Made by a program: the position numbers and the translations under genes
NCBI RefSeq assembly: GCF_003633725.1
Contig: NZ_RBIJ01000001.1
Span: 625,206-689,205 of the forward strand
DNA from: Brockia lithotrophica
GTDB lineage: Bacteria; Bacillota; Bacilli; Thermicanales; DSM-22653
Length of the DNA stretch: 64,000 nt
Reading direction: 5' to 3'
Shown here: in pieces, positions 23,188-32,487 of the stretch
Position numbering within the stretch: the first letter of the stretch is position 1
Layout: each line of letters opens with the position of its first letter
Notes under the pieces: generated by a model
What the model was told of the DNA's origin: nothing
Seen by the model: the letters and a program-made list of their open reading frames with translations, nothing else
Databases searched by the model: none

Positions 23188-24986
23188 CGCCCTCCCCCTC
23201 CCCCCGGCTGTGTGGGAGTAGGTAAGGTACCGCCGCTCGGACGGCTCCCCGAATTCGGGAAAGTTCCGCTCCGGGAACCACCCCAGGTCCCCCCGGGTGT
23301 GCCGGAGGCGGGGGCCTGGCCTCCCCGCGGCATCATCCCCGGCACGGCCATCCCCTGACCCGGAGAAGGCCGGAATCCTCCCGTTCCCTGAGGGGAAGGC
23401 GGGCGCGGAACGAGCACGACGTCGCCCTCGGCGAGCCCCGAGACGATCTCCGCCTGACGCATGCTTACGAGCCCCACTTCCACGGGCCTAAGCGCCACGC
23501 CGGGCGGAAGGGAAGAAGAGGTCCCCGATTCGGACGCATTTTGCCCGCCGCTTTCTGCGGAAGCGGGGACATACACGTACGCCGCATTCCTCCGGCGGAC
23601 CACCGCTTCCACCGGCACGAGCAAGGCGTCGTCCTTCTCGCCGACGAGGATTTGCGCCTCCGCCGTCATCCCGATCTTGAGGCCAGATACCGCGGGAACG
23701 TGGACGGTCACCGGAAAGGTGGCGACGCCGTTTTGCACCTCGCCCTCGTCGCCAATCGCGAGGACGTCCCCTTTGAGCGGAGTTTGCGAGACGGCCTGCA
23801 CCGTGACCTCCGCCGTCTGCCCGACTTTGATCTTGTTCACGTCGAGCTCGTCGACGTGAATCACCACCTGCAGGTTCTGGTCGTCGAGGAGGAGCAGGAG
23901 GTCTTGCCCGGGAACGACGGCTTGTCCGGCGACGACGAAGACCTGGGAGATCTTTCCGTCGATGGGGGCCTTTACGGGAGCCGGAGCCTCGCCCTGGGCC
24001 CGGTACTGGGCGATGCGCTGCCGCGACTGCGCGATCCGGTCGTCGAGCTGAGAAAGCTGGGCTGCCAGATTCGCATCTTGCGCGGAAACGGGGCGCACTG
24101 CGGCGACGGCCTGTCCGCGAGCGACGACTTGGCCCGGCCTTCCGTCCACGCGGACGACGCGACCTTCCGTCTGCGCGCGGAGGGAAATCCGTTCGGGCGC
24201 GAGAAAGACGCCTTCTTGCAGGGCGGATACCTCGGGGCCGTCGGCGGGGCGAAAGACGACCCGCGCCTTTACCCCTTCCTGGACCGTACCCGCGACCTGC
24301 AGCGTCACCTTGCGCGCCGGAACGCCGTTTACGACGTCGAGGAAGGGATCCACGGAGACGACGCGTCCCGGCACGCTCTCTCCGGATTCCCCTGCGAGAA
24401 AGACCGTAGCTGGCGTACCGGGAGACAGCTTGGCCGCATCGCGTTCCGCGACGTACGCCGCGAGGCGTGAAGATCCCGTAAGCGTGAGCGTGGCGACCTC
24501 CGTCCCCGGAGACACCCGGTCCCCCGGATGGACGACGACGTCGGCGAGGAGGCCGTCGGCCGGAGCGACGATCGTCTCCTCCCGGGCGGCCGCCTGATCT
24601 TGGGCCTGGATTCGCGCCACGAGTTGTTCGCGCTGGGCGAGGAGCTGGGCGAGGGCGGCCTCTTCCTGCGAAATCTGCGCGCTCACGTCCTTTCCGGAAA
24701 AGCGGACGAGCTCGTCGCCCGCCCGAACGCGGTCTCCCGCCTTGACGAGGACTTCCGAAATCGTGGCTGCTGTCTCTGCCTTGAGGGACACCGTCTGCGC
24801 AGACTCTACGGACCCCGAGCCGCTTACGGCTACCGTGATCTTCCCCCGGACGACTCGGGCTTCCGAAAAGGCGTCGAGAATGTCGGGGGCCTTTGGGGCG
24901 TGCGCTCGCGACCACAAGAGGTATCCGCCGCCCCCGAGAAGCAAGCCGAGGGCGAGGAGGGGAATCCAGATCTTCTTGGGCACCAT
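23184..24986 (-). CDS. MacA-like efflux adaptor with two lipoyl modules
   Basis: A 600-residue HlyD/MacA-family adaptor, longer than the usual 380-450. Residues 5-23 anchor it in the membrane. A first lipoyl half-motif SLKAETAATISEVLVKAGD near 70, a short coiled-coil (QEEAALAQLLAQREQL) and a matching VAPADGLLADVVVHPGD near 145 form one module. A second set (SLRAQTEGRVVRVDGRPG, another coiled-coil with QLSQLDDRIAQSRQRI, then VKAPIDGKISQVFVVAGQ) follows, then the beta-barrel/MP domains. The last about 75 residues are Gly/Pro/Ser-rich. ATG 24986 follows GAGGGAGG. First gene of the exporter operon; substrate unknown (peptide, antibiotic or lipid are possible). Confidence 0.88.
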   Translation of the reverse strand: MVPKKIWIPLLALGLLLGGGGYLLWSRAHAPKAPDILDAFSEARVVRGKITVAVSGSGSVESAQTVSLKAETAATISEVLVKAGDRVRAGDELVRFSGKDVSAQISQEEAALAQLLAQREQLVARIQAQDQAAAREETIVAPADGLLADVVVHPGDRVSPGTEVATLTLTGSSRLAAYVAERDAAKLSPGTPATVFLAGESGESVPGRVVSVDPFLDVVNGVPARKVTLQVAGTVQEGVKARVVFRPADGPEVSALQEGVFLAPERISLRAQTEGRVVRVDGRPGQVVARGQAVAAVRPVSAQDANLAAQLSQLDDRIAQSRQRIAQYRAQGEAPAPVKAPIDGKISQVFVVAGQAVVPGQDLLLLLDDQNLQVVIHVDELDVNKIKVGQTAEVTVQAVSQTPLKGDVLAIGDEGEVQNGVATFPVTVHVPAVSGLKIGMTAEAQILVGEKDDALLVPVEAVVRRRNAAYVYVPASAESGGQNASESGTSSSLPPGVALRPVEVGLVSMRQAEIVSGLAEGDVVLVPRPPSPQGTGGFRPSPGQGMAVPGMMPRGGQAPASGTPGGTWGGSRSGTFPNSGSRPSGGTLPTPTQPGGGGGR

Positions 24987-25038
24987 CGTGGCCTCCCTCG
25001 CGGTTCGGACCGGACCGGTCGAAATTTCCAAGGCTTCG

Positions 25039-26082
25039 TCAAATTCGGGGGAAAAGCACCTCGCCCACGATGGGGATCTTCTGTCCGCAGTACGGGCAGC
25101 GCCAGTCGCCCGCATCGTCTCGTTCGAGGTGCACCTCGCGCAAGGTGAACCCCTCGCGCACGAGGAGGGGACTCCCGCACGCGGGGCAGAACGTCGTCTC
25201 TCCGTCCGCCCGCCGCAGGTTTCCTAGGTACACGTAGCGGAGGTGGCGGCGGGCGAGCGCAAAGGCGCGAAGGAGGAAGTCGACGGGCGTGGGAGGTTCC
25301 GTGTACCGGTAGGCGGGAAAGTAGCGAGACAGGTGAAAGGGAATCTCAGGGTGTACGGAGGCGAGAAAGCGGGCGATTTCTTCGACTTCCTCGAGGCTGT
25401 CGTTCATCCCCGTGACGAGAAGCGTGGTGACCTCCACGTGGACGCGCTCGGCAGCGAGGGCGATCGTGCGCAGGACGGGTTCGAGGCGGCCGCGGAGGAC
25501 ACGCCGGTACGTCTCCGGACGAAACGCCTTGAGGTCGACGTTCATGGCGTCTACGTAGGGGAGAAGTTCCCGCAGAGGGGCTTCCTCGATGAACCCGTTC
25601 GTGACGAGTACGACGCGCCCGCCGCGCGCGCGGACGAGGCGGGCGGTGTCGCGCACGTACTCGTACCACACCGTGGGTTCCGAGTAGGTAAAGGCGACGC
25701 CCGCGCACTCCGGACAGCGGTCGAGTAGGGCGAGGACGTCTTCCGGCGAGAAAAAGCGGACGGGCGGCGTTCCGTGGGCGATTTCCCAGTTCTGGCAAAA
25801 GGGACAGTGGAGGTTGCACCCCCACGTCCCCAAAGAAAGGAGGAAGTGCCCCGGGTAGAAGTGAAAGAGGGGCTTTTTCTCCACCGGATCGACGGCCAGG
25901 CTCGACACCGCCCCGTAGTTCAGGGTAACGAGGCGGCCACCTACGTTGCGCCGCACGCGGCAGAGGCCCGTCTGCCCCTCGCGCAGCGTGCACCGGTGGG
26001 GGCAGAGGAGGCAGCGCACGCGCCCGTCGGGAAGCCTCTCGTACGCAGCGGCCTCGCGGACGAATTCCTCGCTCACGTTCAC
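25039..26082 (-). CDS. amrS: AmmeMemoRadiSam system radical SAM enzyme
   Basis: A 347-residue radical SAM protein. The 4Fe-4S motif is in GTWGCNLHCPFCQNWE (CxxxCxxC, about residue 88-95). An N-terminal CLLCPHRCTLREGQTGLCRVR and a C-terminal pair FCPACG and CPYCG bring extra Cys clusters, probably additional metal sites. The order and spacing match the AmrS family, which co-occurs with AMMECR1 and Memo proteins; the substrate is not established. GTG 26082 has AAGGAGGG 8 bases upstream. The AMMECR1 fusion gene lies 171 bases upstream on the same strand. Confidence 0.88.
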   Translation of the reverse strand: MNVSEEFVREAAAYERLPDGRVRCLLCPHRCTLREGQTGLCRVRRNVGGRLVTLNYGAVSSLAVDPVEKKPLFHFYPGHFLLSLGTWGCNLHCPFCQNWEIAHGTPPVRFFSPEDVLALLDRCPECAGVAFTYSEPTVWYEYVRDTARLVRARGGRVVLVTNGFIEEAPLRELLPYVDAMNVDLKAFRPETYRRVLRGRLEPVLRTIALAAERVHVEVTTLLVTGMNDSLEEVEEIARFLASVHPEIPFHLSRYFPAYRYTEPPTPVDFLLRAFALARRHLRYVYLGNLRRADGETTFCPACGSPLLVREGFTLREVHLERDDAGDWRCPYCGQKIPIVGEVLFPRI

Positions 26083-26253
26083 CCCGCATCCCTCCTTGGG
26101 GCCGCGTCGCTCCACACCACGGCTCCCCATCGAAGGCGGGCCGGCCCCATCCCCGCAAACCGCAAATCTCCCGAAGGCCGATCCGTCGCTTACGTCCTAA
26201 GGGGCTTCCCGGATCTCGCGAAACACTCCGCTGACGCGCCGCCGATGCGGCGC

Positions 26254-27654
26254 TCAGAGAAGGGTGGCCGAAGGACGTTCGAAAAAGCGGCGAACGCGGA
26301 AGCGCTGCAGCCGGTACGGCGTCCCGGGAGGGATTCCGGCCTTGCGCAGGGCGATGCGCACCTGCTCCTCGGGCGTGTCGATCCCCGGCAAGTCGGGGAG
26401 GAGGAGCCCCCGCCGGCGCCCCGCCTCCACGATGACGCCGTACGTGCGGGGATCCAGACCTTCGAGGGAAACGACTTCCTCCGGCGGCTCCAAGACGTCG
26501 ACGGAGATCCGCACGTCGGGCAGCTCTTCTGGCCGTAAGGGCGGAAAGCGCGGGTCCTCTCGGGCGGCGGCGACGGCGTTTCGGACGATCTCCTCGTACA
26601 GCGTCGGTCGGGTCGGCTCCACGGTGCCTATGCACCCCCGCAGGAGGTCGTCTTTGTGGAGCGTCACGAAGGCGCCCCCGGGGCGCGCAAGCTCCGGAGG
26701 AAGAGAGGGCGGCGTGGGGAGGTACTCGCCGGTGGCAAAAAAGTGTTCGATGGCGCGCCGCGCCACCTGCGGCGGATCAAAGGGATCGTCTTGCCGCACG
26801 CGGGCAAAGCCCACGAGATACCCCACGCCGAAGGGGCCTTCGTACGAAAGGACCTCGGTCTCGACGGGGAGCCCCTCCAAGGCGCCGAAGAGGACGAGGA
26901 GGGGGCGGAAGCCGCACTCCCCCGCACCTTCCACGAGCCGCGGGTCCAAATCGAGGAGTTCCCTCCCCGCGGCGCGGGCGAAGATGTCGCGGATTCGCGC
27001 ATCGAACTCCGGCCCTTCAGGGGCATAGCCGTACGGGCCGTCCGCGCTCAACCGGTGCGAGAGGTCTCCGCTCGCCACGACGAGGGCGCGCTTCCCGAGG
27101 GCGGAAGCGGCGGCGCGCAGCGCGCGGCCAAAGCGCATGAGCCGCCTCCACCCCAAAAGGCCGAGGCCGATTACGAGCGTGGGGACTTCCTCCACGGGAA
27201 ATCCGCCCGCGCGAAGGCCGAGAAGGGGCGCCACGACAGCGTGGTCCAACGGGTAGGCCGCCTCGAAGGCGGTGGGAACGCCGTATTCCTCCGCCGCGGC
27301 GGCGACCGCTTCCGCGAGCTTCGGGTCGCTTTGAAGGACGATGCGCGCCTCGGGCGCCCCGAATCGCCCGAGGTCCCCCTCGAGGCGCACGGCGCGCACG
27401 ACCGGAACAGCTTCCCAACGTACCGGCCCGTGGGGCGTGAGGAAAAAGACCACCTCGGGCCTAAGGGCGGCGAGTTTACGTCCGAGCGCCTGAAGCGCCG
27501 TCCAGGTCTGCGCCACGCGCCGGGCCTCTTCCTTCCCGACCTCGGGGACCATCACGGGCGGATGCGGGACGAGCGCACCGCCGACGACCCCCTTCTCCGT
27601 GCCGACTTCTCCGGAAGTTCCCGCATGCGAGGTCCGAAGCTCCCGAACATCCAT
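26254..27654 (-). CDS. LigB/Memo-like domain fused to AMMECR1 domain
   Basis: A 466-residue two-domain protein. Residues about 24-270 resemble the class III extradiol dioxygenase (LigB)/Memo fold: GGALVPHPPVMVPEVG at the start, FFLTPHGPVRW, YPLDHAVVAPLLGL and VVASGDLSHRLSADGP carry the expected His residues. Residues about 290-466 are AMMECR1, with GGAFVTLHKDDLLRGCIGT (conserved LRGCIG core) and LLLPDLPGIDTPEEQ. With the radical SAM gene downstream this gives a full AmmeMemoRadiSam set in two genes. ATG 27654 follows AGGGGGAA. Reaction unknown. Confidence 0.85.
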   Translation of the reverse strand: MDVRELRTSHAGTSGEVGTEKGVVGGALVPHPPVMVPEVGKEEARRVAQTWTALQALGRKLAALRPEVVFFLTPHGPVRWEAVPVVRAVRLEGDLGRFGAPEARIVLQSDPKLAEAVAAAAEEYGVPTAFEAAYPLDHAVVAPLLGLRAGGFPVEEVPTLVIGLGLLGWRRLMRFGRALRAAASALGKRALVVASGDLSHRLSADGPYGYAPEGPEFDARIRDIFARAAGRELLDLDPRLVEGAGECGFRPLLVLFGALEGLPVETEVLSYEGPFGVGYLVGFARVRQDDPFDPPQVARRAIEHFFATGEYLPTPPSLPPELARPGGAFVTLHKDDLLRGCIGTVEPTRPTLYEEIVRNAVAAAREDPRFPPLRPEELPDVRISVDVLEPPEEVVSLEGLDPRTYGVIVEAGRRRGLLLPDLPGIDTPEEQVRIALRKAGIPPGTPYRLQRFRVRRFFERPSATLL

Positions 27655-27736
27655 CGCACGTTCCCCCTGCCCTTCGATTGTACCACCCGATGGGCGTAGG
27701 AAGAAAAATCTTTCCATTTCGGCGGGAGGTGGCGGT

Positions 27737-29650
27737 TCAGCGGGAGGCGGCGGCGAGGAGCGAGGCGTACGCTCCTCCGCGACCGACGAGCTCCTCGTGT
27801 GTGCCGACCTCTACGACGCGGCCGCGTTCCACGACGACGATGCGGTCCGCCCGCTCCACCGTCTGCAGCCGGTGGGCGATGACGATGCTCGTACGCCCGC
27901 GAAAGGCGAGTTCGAGGGCGTCTTGGACGAGGCGCTCCGTGTGGGGATCAACCCCGCTCGTCGCCTCGTCCAAGACGAGCACGGGAGGATCGACGAGGAG
28001 GACGCGGGCGATCGTCACGAGCTGGCGCTCCCCTTGGGAAAGGAGGTCCTCGTCCTCCTCCACCACCGTGTCGAGGCCGCCGGGAAGGGCCCGGACGACG
28101 TCCGCCAGACGGACGGCGCGAAGGACCTCCCAGATCTCTTCCTCCTCGGCCTCTCCGCGGCCGTAGAGGAGGTTCTCCCGAAGCGTCCCAGGGAAAAGCC
28201 ATGCATCCTGTGGCACGTAGCCGAACTGCCGCCTCAGGACGTCTCGGGGGATCTCCCGGATCTCCCGCCCATCGAGGAGGATCTGCCCGCGCTCCGGATC
28301 GTAGAAGCGCAAGAGCAGGCTTACGAGCGTCGTCTTGCCCGAGCCCGTGGGCCCCACGATGGCCAAGCGCGTGCCTGCGGGAACGTGGAAAGAGACCCCG
28401 CAGAGGACCGGTTCCCCGGTGCGGTAGGCAAACCACACGTCTTCAAAGCGCACGTCCCCCCGGGCGCGCCAGGACCCCCGCCCCTCCACGGGCGAACTTG
28501 CGGAGTCCGGTTTAGGATGCCCCCGCGCTTCCCGAACTACGTCTAAGGGCGAGGCGCCCCCGTCGTCTTCCTCCGGTTCGTCGAGGAGGCGGAAGACGCG
28601 TTCCGCCGCGGCAATCGTCGACTGGAGGATGCTCGAGGCGTTGGCGAGCTGCGTCACGGGTTGGTTGAGCTGGCGCGCGTACTGGAGAAAGGCCTGCACG
28701 TCCCCGACGGAGAGGCGCCCGGAGAGCACCTGAAGCGCCCCGGCCCAGGCGAGGAGGACGTACCCCAGGTTTCCGACAAAGCCCATCCCCGGCCAAATGA
28801 GCCCGGAGACGAACTGCGCCCGCCATCCGGCGGCGTAGAGCTCGAAGTTCCGTTCCCGAAACCCGCGTTCGGCCCGCTCCTCCTGCCCGAAAGCCTTGGT
28901 CACCTCGAAACCGCGGACGTGTTCCTCGACCGCGGCGCTCACCGCCCCGAGGGCTTCCTGCTGGCGGAGGAAGAGGCGCTGGGCGCGCGGAGCGAGGAGG
29001 GAGACGATCCCCCCGGCGAGGGGGAGGAGGAAGAGCGTGAGGGCCGTGAGTTGGGGGCTCATGGTCAGCATCACGGCGAACATCCCGAGTCCCGAAAAGA
29101 CGGCGGTAAACACGTCCACGAGGCTCTGCTGGAGCGTCGAACCCAAGAGGTCGAGGTCGTTCGTCATCCGACTCATGAGGTCGCCGTGGGGCCGCTCGTC
29201 GAAGGTGCGCACGGGGAGGCGGGCGAGTTTCGCCGCCACGGCGCGACGCAGGCGGTAGACGACGTCCTGAGCCACGCCGACCATGAGCACCTGCTGGAGG
29301 TAAGAGGCGACAAAGGAAAGGACGTAGATCCCCACAAGGAAGCCGAAGATCGCGCCGAGCCGCAGCCAAGGGACAAACGCCGGCGCACCCCCCACCCCAC
29401 CTTGGCGCACGGCCGCGAAGAGGAGGTTCGTCACCTCTCCGATGAGCCGGGGGGCGACCACGGCGAAGAGCGTGGAGAGGACGGCGAAAAAAAGCACCCC
29501 CGCGAGGCGCAGGCGGTAAGGGGCGAGGAGGGAGAGCAAGCGGCGGAGGGTCCTCCGCGCCTCGCGCGGCCGTTCCGACGGCCGGAGAAAGGCCGAACCG
29601 CCGTGCGCGCCGCCCGGACGACCGCCTGCGCGCGTTCGTTCCGCGCTCAC
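27737..29650 (-). CDS. ABC exporter half-transporter, subunit B
   Basis: A 637-residue permease-ATPase fusion: an N-terminal six-helix domain (about 40-340) and an ATPase domain (about 390-630). Walker A GPTGSGKTT, signature LLSQGERQLVTIARV, and Walker B LVLDEATSGVD keep the catalytic Glu, so this is the hydrolytically competent partner. The ATG overlaps the stop of the partner gene by 4 bases. The pair resembles heterodimeric multidrug exporters (BmrC/BmrD, YfiB/YfiC type). Substrate unknown; it is transcribed away from the operator at 31582. Confidence 0.92.
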   Translation of the reverse strand: MSAERTRAGGRPGGAHGGSAFLRPSERPREARRTLRRLLSLLAPYRLRLAGVLFFAVLSTLFAVVAPRLIGEVTNLLFAAVRQGGVGGAPAFVPWLRLGAIFGFLVGIYVLSFVASYLQQVLMVGVAQDVVYRLRRAVAAKLARLPVRTFDERPHGDLMSRMTNDLDLLGSTLQQSLVDVFTAVFSGLGMFAVMLTMSPQLTALTLFLLPLAGGIVSLLAPRAQRLFLRQQEALGAVSAAVEEHVRGFEVTKAFGQEERAERGFRERNFELYAAGWRAQFVSGLIWPGMGFVGNLGYVLLAWAGALQVLSGRLSVGDVQAFLQYARQLNQPVTQLANASSILQSTIAAAERVFRLLDEPEEDDGGASPLDVVREARGHPKPDSASSPVEGRGSWRARGDVRFEDVWFAYRTGEPVLCGVSFHVPAGTRLAIVGPTGSGKTTLVSLLLRFYDPERGQILLDGREIREIPRDVLRRQFGYVPQDAWLFPGTLRENLLYGRGEAEEEEIWEVLRAVRLADVVRALPGGLDTVVEEDEDLLSQGERQLVTIARVLLVDPPVLVLDEATSGVDPHTERLVQDALELAFRGRTSIVIAHRLQTVERADRIVVVERGRVVEVGTHEELVGRGGAYASLLAAASR

Positions 29651-31554
29651 GCACCCTCACCCCCCTCGGCAATGCGTCGGGAGGCGAAAAGGTCGCGGTA
29701 GACGGGACTCGCGGCGAGGAGTTCGTCGTGCGTCCCCGTGGCGACGACGCGCCCGGCCTCGAGGACGACGACGAAGTCGGCGCGCCGGGCTACGGAAACG
29801 CGCCCGGTCACCAAAAGCACCGTTGCTCCGCGGAGAACGCTTCGAAGGTTGGCCAACACGCGTTCTTCCGTGGCCGCATCCAACGCGGAAAAGGCGTCGT
29901 CGAAAAGCACAAGCGGTGCCCGCCGAACGAGGGCGCGGGCAATGGCCAGACGCTGCCTTTGGCCGCCGGAAAAGTTGCGCCCGCCCGCCTCGACCGGGGC
30001 GTCCAATCCTCCCGGACGTTCGGCGACGAATTCCCAGGCACACGCCGCCTCGAGGGCAGCCACGAGCGCGTCGTCGGAGACCTCCTCCCCTTCAGGGAGT
30101 CCGTAGAGGAGGTTGTCCCGCACCGTCCCACGGAAGAGGTAGGGCCGCTGCGGGACGTAGGCGATCCACCTCCGGTACGCCCGTAGCGGAACCTCCCGGA
30201 TGTCCACGCCGTCCCAAAGGACGCTCCCCTGGTAATCCGGGTAGAACCGGAGGAGGAGGCGAAGGAGCGTCGACTTCCCCGAACCCGTCCCGCCAACCAC
30301 GGCGACAAACGCCCCCGCCGGAATCCGCATGTGAAAATTTTCGAGCTGGGGGCGCTCTGCGCCGGGCGCGCGGTACGAAACCTCCACGAACGCGAGCTCC
30401 GGTGGGGACGGACTTTCGCGGGCGGCGAATTCCTCCGCGAACCCCTCCCCACCGCGTTCTGCATGAGAAACCGCTTCCCATCCCTTCGCGCCGCGCGTTG
30501 CCTCCTCCGCGCCGCCGGGCATCCCCTCCTCTGCGGCATCCACACGTTCCTCGGGAGCGCGGAGGAGTTCGTCCAACCTCTCCGCAGAGACGAGGGCGCG
30601 CGGGAGGAGGAAAAAGAGCATCCCGAGCGTGAGGAACGCCCCGAGGAGGAAGACGGCGTACTGGACGAAGGCGATGAGCGAACCTACCGCGAGACTTCCC
30701 CGCTCTACGAATCGGGCACCTACGAAGAGGAGAAGGACGATGGTCGCGTTCAAGGCAAAGGTGATCGCCGGGCTCAAGAGCGCCATGATCCGGCTCACAC
30801 GCACGGAAACTTCTCTCAGGTCGGCGCTTGCCCGGGCGATGCGCTCCGCCTCTTGGGCGTCGCGGACGAACGCCCGCGCCACGCGCACCCCGCCCAGGTA
30901 ACTTCGGACGGCGCGGTTCAGGGCGTCGATGCGGAGCTGGACTTCCGTGTAGAGGGGGATGGCCCGACGGGAGAGGACGTAGAGAAAGGCGAGGACGACG
31001 GGGAGCGACGCGAGAAGGAGGAGGGCGAGGCGGGCATTCAGACGAAAGGCGAGGACGAGTCCCACGGCGGCGGTGATGGGCGCCCGAAGGAAGGGGCGCA
31101 ACCCCAGGTAGAGGACCTGTTGAAGCTGCCCCACGTCGTTCGTGGCCCGCGTGAGAAGGGTCGCCGCTCCGAAGCGGCGGTACTCCCCGAAGGGGAGGTG
31201 CACGATGCGGCGAAAGACCTCCGCGCGCACGTGCATGCCGAAGCGGGAGGCAAAACGGGAAGCAAAAAGTCCTGAAGTCACCTGAAACGCCAGCGCCAAA
31301 AGCGTCGCGAAGAGCATCTCTCCACCCGTCGCCGCGACGACCGCCGCATCACCGCGCGCTACGCCCTCGTCTACGAGACGGGCAAAGAGGCTGGGGAGCG
31401 AAAGCTCCGCCGTCACTCCGGCGAGCGTGAACCCCACAATTGCCAAAACTTCCCAAAAGGAACGGCGAAGTTCGCGCACCACCAAGCTCCTCACGGGACG
31501 CGCGGCCAGCCCACGCCCCTTCTCCGCTCGTCCCGCGGCTTCCCACGTGAACAC
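29647..31554 (-). CDS. ABC exporter half-transporter, subunit A (degenerate site)
   Basis: About 635 residues, with six membrane helices then an ATPase domain. Walker A GGTGSGKSTLL and signature NFSGGQRQRLAIARAL are intact, but Walker B reads VLFDDAFSALD, with Asp where the catalytic Glu belongs. That is the mark of the inactive site of heterodimeric exporters. The open frame reaches an ATG at 31620, but that start lies upstream of the operator and promoter. GTG 31554, 8 bases after GAAGGTGG, is preferred, with moderate confidence. A linker of about 45 residues between the domains is Glu/Ala-rich. Confidence 0.88.
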   Translation of the reverse strand: MFTWEAAGRAEKGRGLAARPVRSLVVRELRRSFWEVLAIVGFTLAGVTAELSLPSLFARLVDEGVARGDAAVVAATGGEMLFATLLALAFQVTSGLFASRFASRFGMHVRAEVFRRIVHLPFGEYRRFGAATLLTRATNDVGQLQQVLYLGLRPFLRAPITAAVGLVLAFRLNARLALLLLASLPVVLAFLYVLSRRAIPLYTEVQLRIDALNRAVRSYLGGVRVARAFVRDAQEAERIARASADLREVSVRVSRIMALLSPAITFALNATIVLLLFVGARFVERGSLAVGSLIAFVQYAVFLLGAFLTLGMLFFLLPRALVSAERLDELLRAPEERVDAAEEGMPGGAEEATRGAKGWEAVSHAERGGEGFAEEFAARESPSPPELAFVEVSYRAPGAERPQLENFHMRIPAGAFVAVVGGTGSGKSTLLRLLLRFYPDYQGSVLWDGVDIREVPLRAYRRWIAYVPQRPYLFRGTVRDNLLYGLPEGEEVSDDALVAALEAACAWEFVAERPGGLDAPVEAGGRNFSGGQRQRLAIARALVRRAPLVLFDDAFSALDAATEERVLANLRSVLRGATVLLVTGRVSVARRADFVVVLEAGRVVATGTHDELLAASPVYRDLFASRRIAEGGEGA

Positions 31555-31581
31555 CGGGGCCACCACCTTCGTCCGCAGGGT

Positions 31582-31610
31582 CCGTATATTTAGGATATCG
31601 AAATATACGG
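31582..31610. promoter_or_regulatory. Palindromic operator before the heterodimeric exporter
   Basis: Perfect 10-bp arms CCGTATATTT and AAATATACGG around AGGATATCG. The AT-rich centre supplies -10-like hexamers (TAAATA on the minus strand), so the site overlaps the likely promoter. No regulator gene is adjacent; a MarR-, PadR- or Rrf2-type repressor elsewhere would fit. Confidence 0.65.
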
Positions 31611-31632
31611 TCCGCTGCATCGCACACGCCGC

Positions 31633-32397
31633 TCAGGGAAGCCGAGGGCCGAACACCGCCGTACCGATGCGGACGAGCGTAGCGCCTTCGAGAATCGCCC
31701 AGGGAAAGTCGCGGCTCATCCCCATGGAGAGTTCTTCGAGCGGGGCGTTCGGGTAGCCCTCCCGCCGCAGCCGCTCGCGGAGTTCGTAAAGGGTGCGAAA
31801 GGCGCGGCGTGCCCTCGCCTCGTCCTCTGCATTCGGCCCCAACGTCATGAGCCCCCGCACGACGAGGGTCGGGTAGCGGGCGAGTTGGTCGAAAAACGCC
31901 GGTACCTCGTCCGGAGAGAGCCCGTGCTTCGTCGGCTCTCCCGACACGTTCACCTCCACGTAGACGTCGAGGGTCCGCCCTTCGCGCTGAAGCCGGCGAT
32001 GGAGCTCCTCCGCGAGCGCCGGCCGATCGAGGGATTCGACGACGGACGCGTACCGAAGTACGTCCCGCACCTTGTTCGTCTGAAGGTGCCCGATAAAGTG
32101 CCATTCGATCGCAAGGTCCGCCAAAACGGGGGCCTTGGCCTTGAGTTCCTGGGCGCGGTTTTCCCCGAAAAGGCGAGCGCCGAGCTCGTAGGCCGCGCGA
32201 ATCTGCGCGGGCGCTGCGTTCTTGGAGGCGAGGAGGAGCCGCGCGCATTCTGCCGGGCGGCCCGCCCGCAGGCACGCCTCCTCGATCGCCGCGCGCACGG
32301 AGGCGAGCCGTCGGGCGAGCTCTTCGCGGGAGACCTCTACTCGAACTTCGTCTTCCGGACGGAAACCTCTCTCCGTCGGCCCTTCCCAGTCCGTCAT
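31633..32397 (-). CDS. YggS/PROSC family PLP-homeostasis protein
   Basis: A 254-residue single-domain TIM-barrel PLP-binding protein with no known catalysis; family members buffer pyridoxal phosphate in the cytosol. Features: LLASKNAAPAQIRAAYELGA (PLP Lys in SKN), FGENRAQELKAK, IEWHFIGHLQTNKVR, VNVSGEPTKHGL, LMTLGP and LSMGMSRDFPWAI near the C-terminus. N-terminal 20 residues are polar. ATG after GGAGGGAAGG. In many Firmicutes the gene is near ylmE-divIVA; here it stands alone between two transporters. Confidence 0.93.
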   Translation of the reverse strand: MTDWEGPTERGFRPEDEVRVEVSREELARRLASVRAAIEEACLRAGRPAECARLLLASKNAAPAQIRAAYELGARLFGENRAQELKAKAPVLADLAIEWHFIGHLQTNKVRDVLRYASVVESLDRPALAEELHRRLQREGRTLDVYVEVNVSGEPTKHGLSPDEVPAFFDQLARYPTLVVRGLMTLGPNAEDEARARRAFRTLYELRERLRREGYPNAPLEELSMGMSRDFPWAILEGATLVRIGTAVFGPRLP

Positions 32398-32487
32398 GTC
32401 CTTCCCTCCAAACTCCCCTCCTTCTCTGTGCGTCTATTGTACTCGTTTCCTCGTACCATGTCCGAGACCCCTTCGATTCGCTCTGCG

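Noticed and set aside
31555..31620. Longer N-terminus of the exporter subunit from an ATG at 31620
   Set aside because: The added codons would run through the palindromic operator and likely promoter; a GTG with ribosome binding site lies just downstream.
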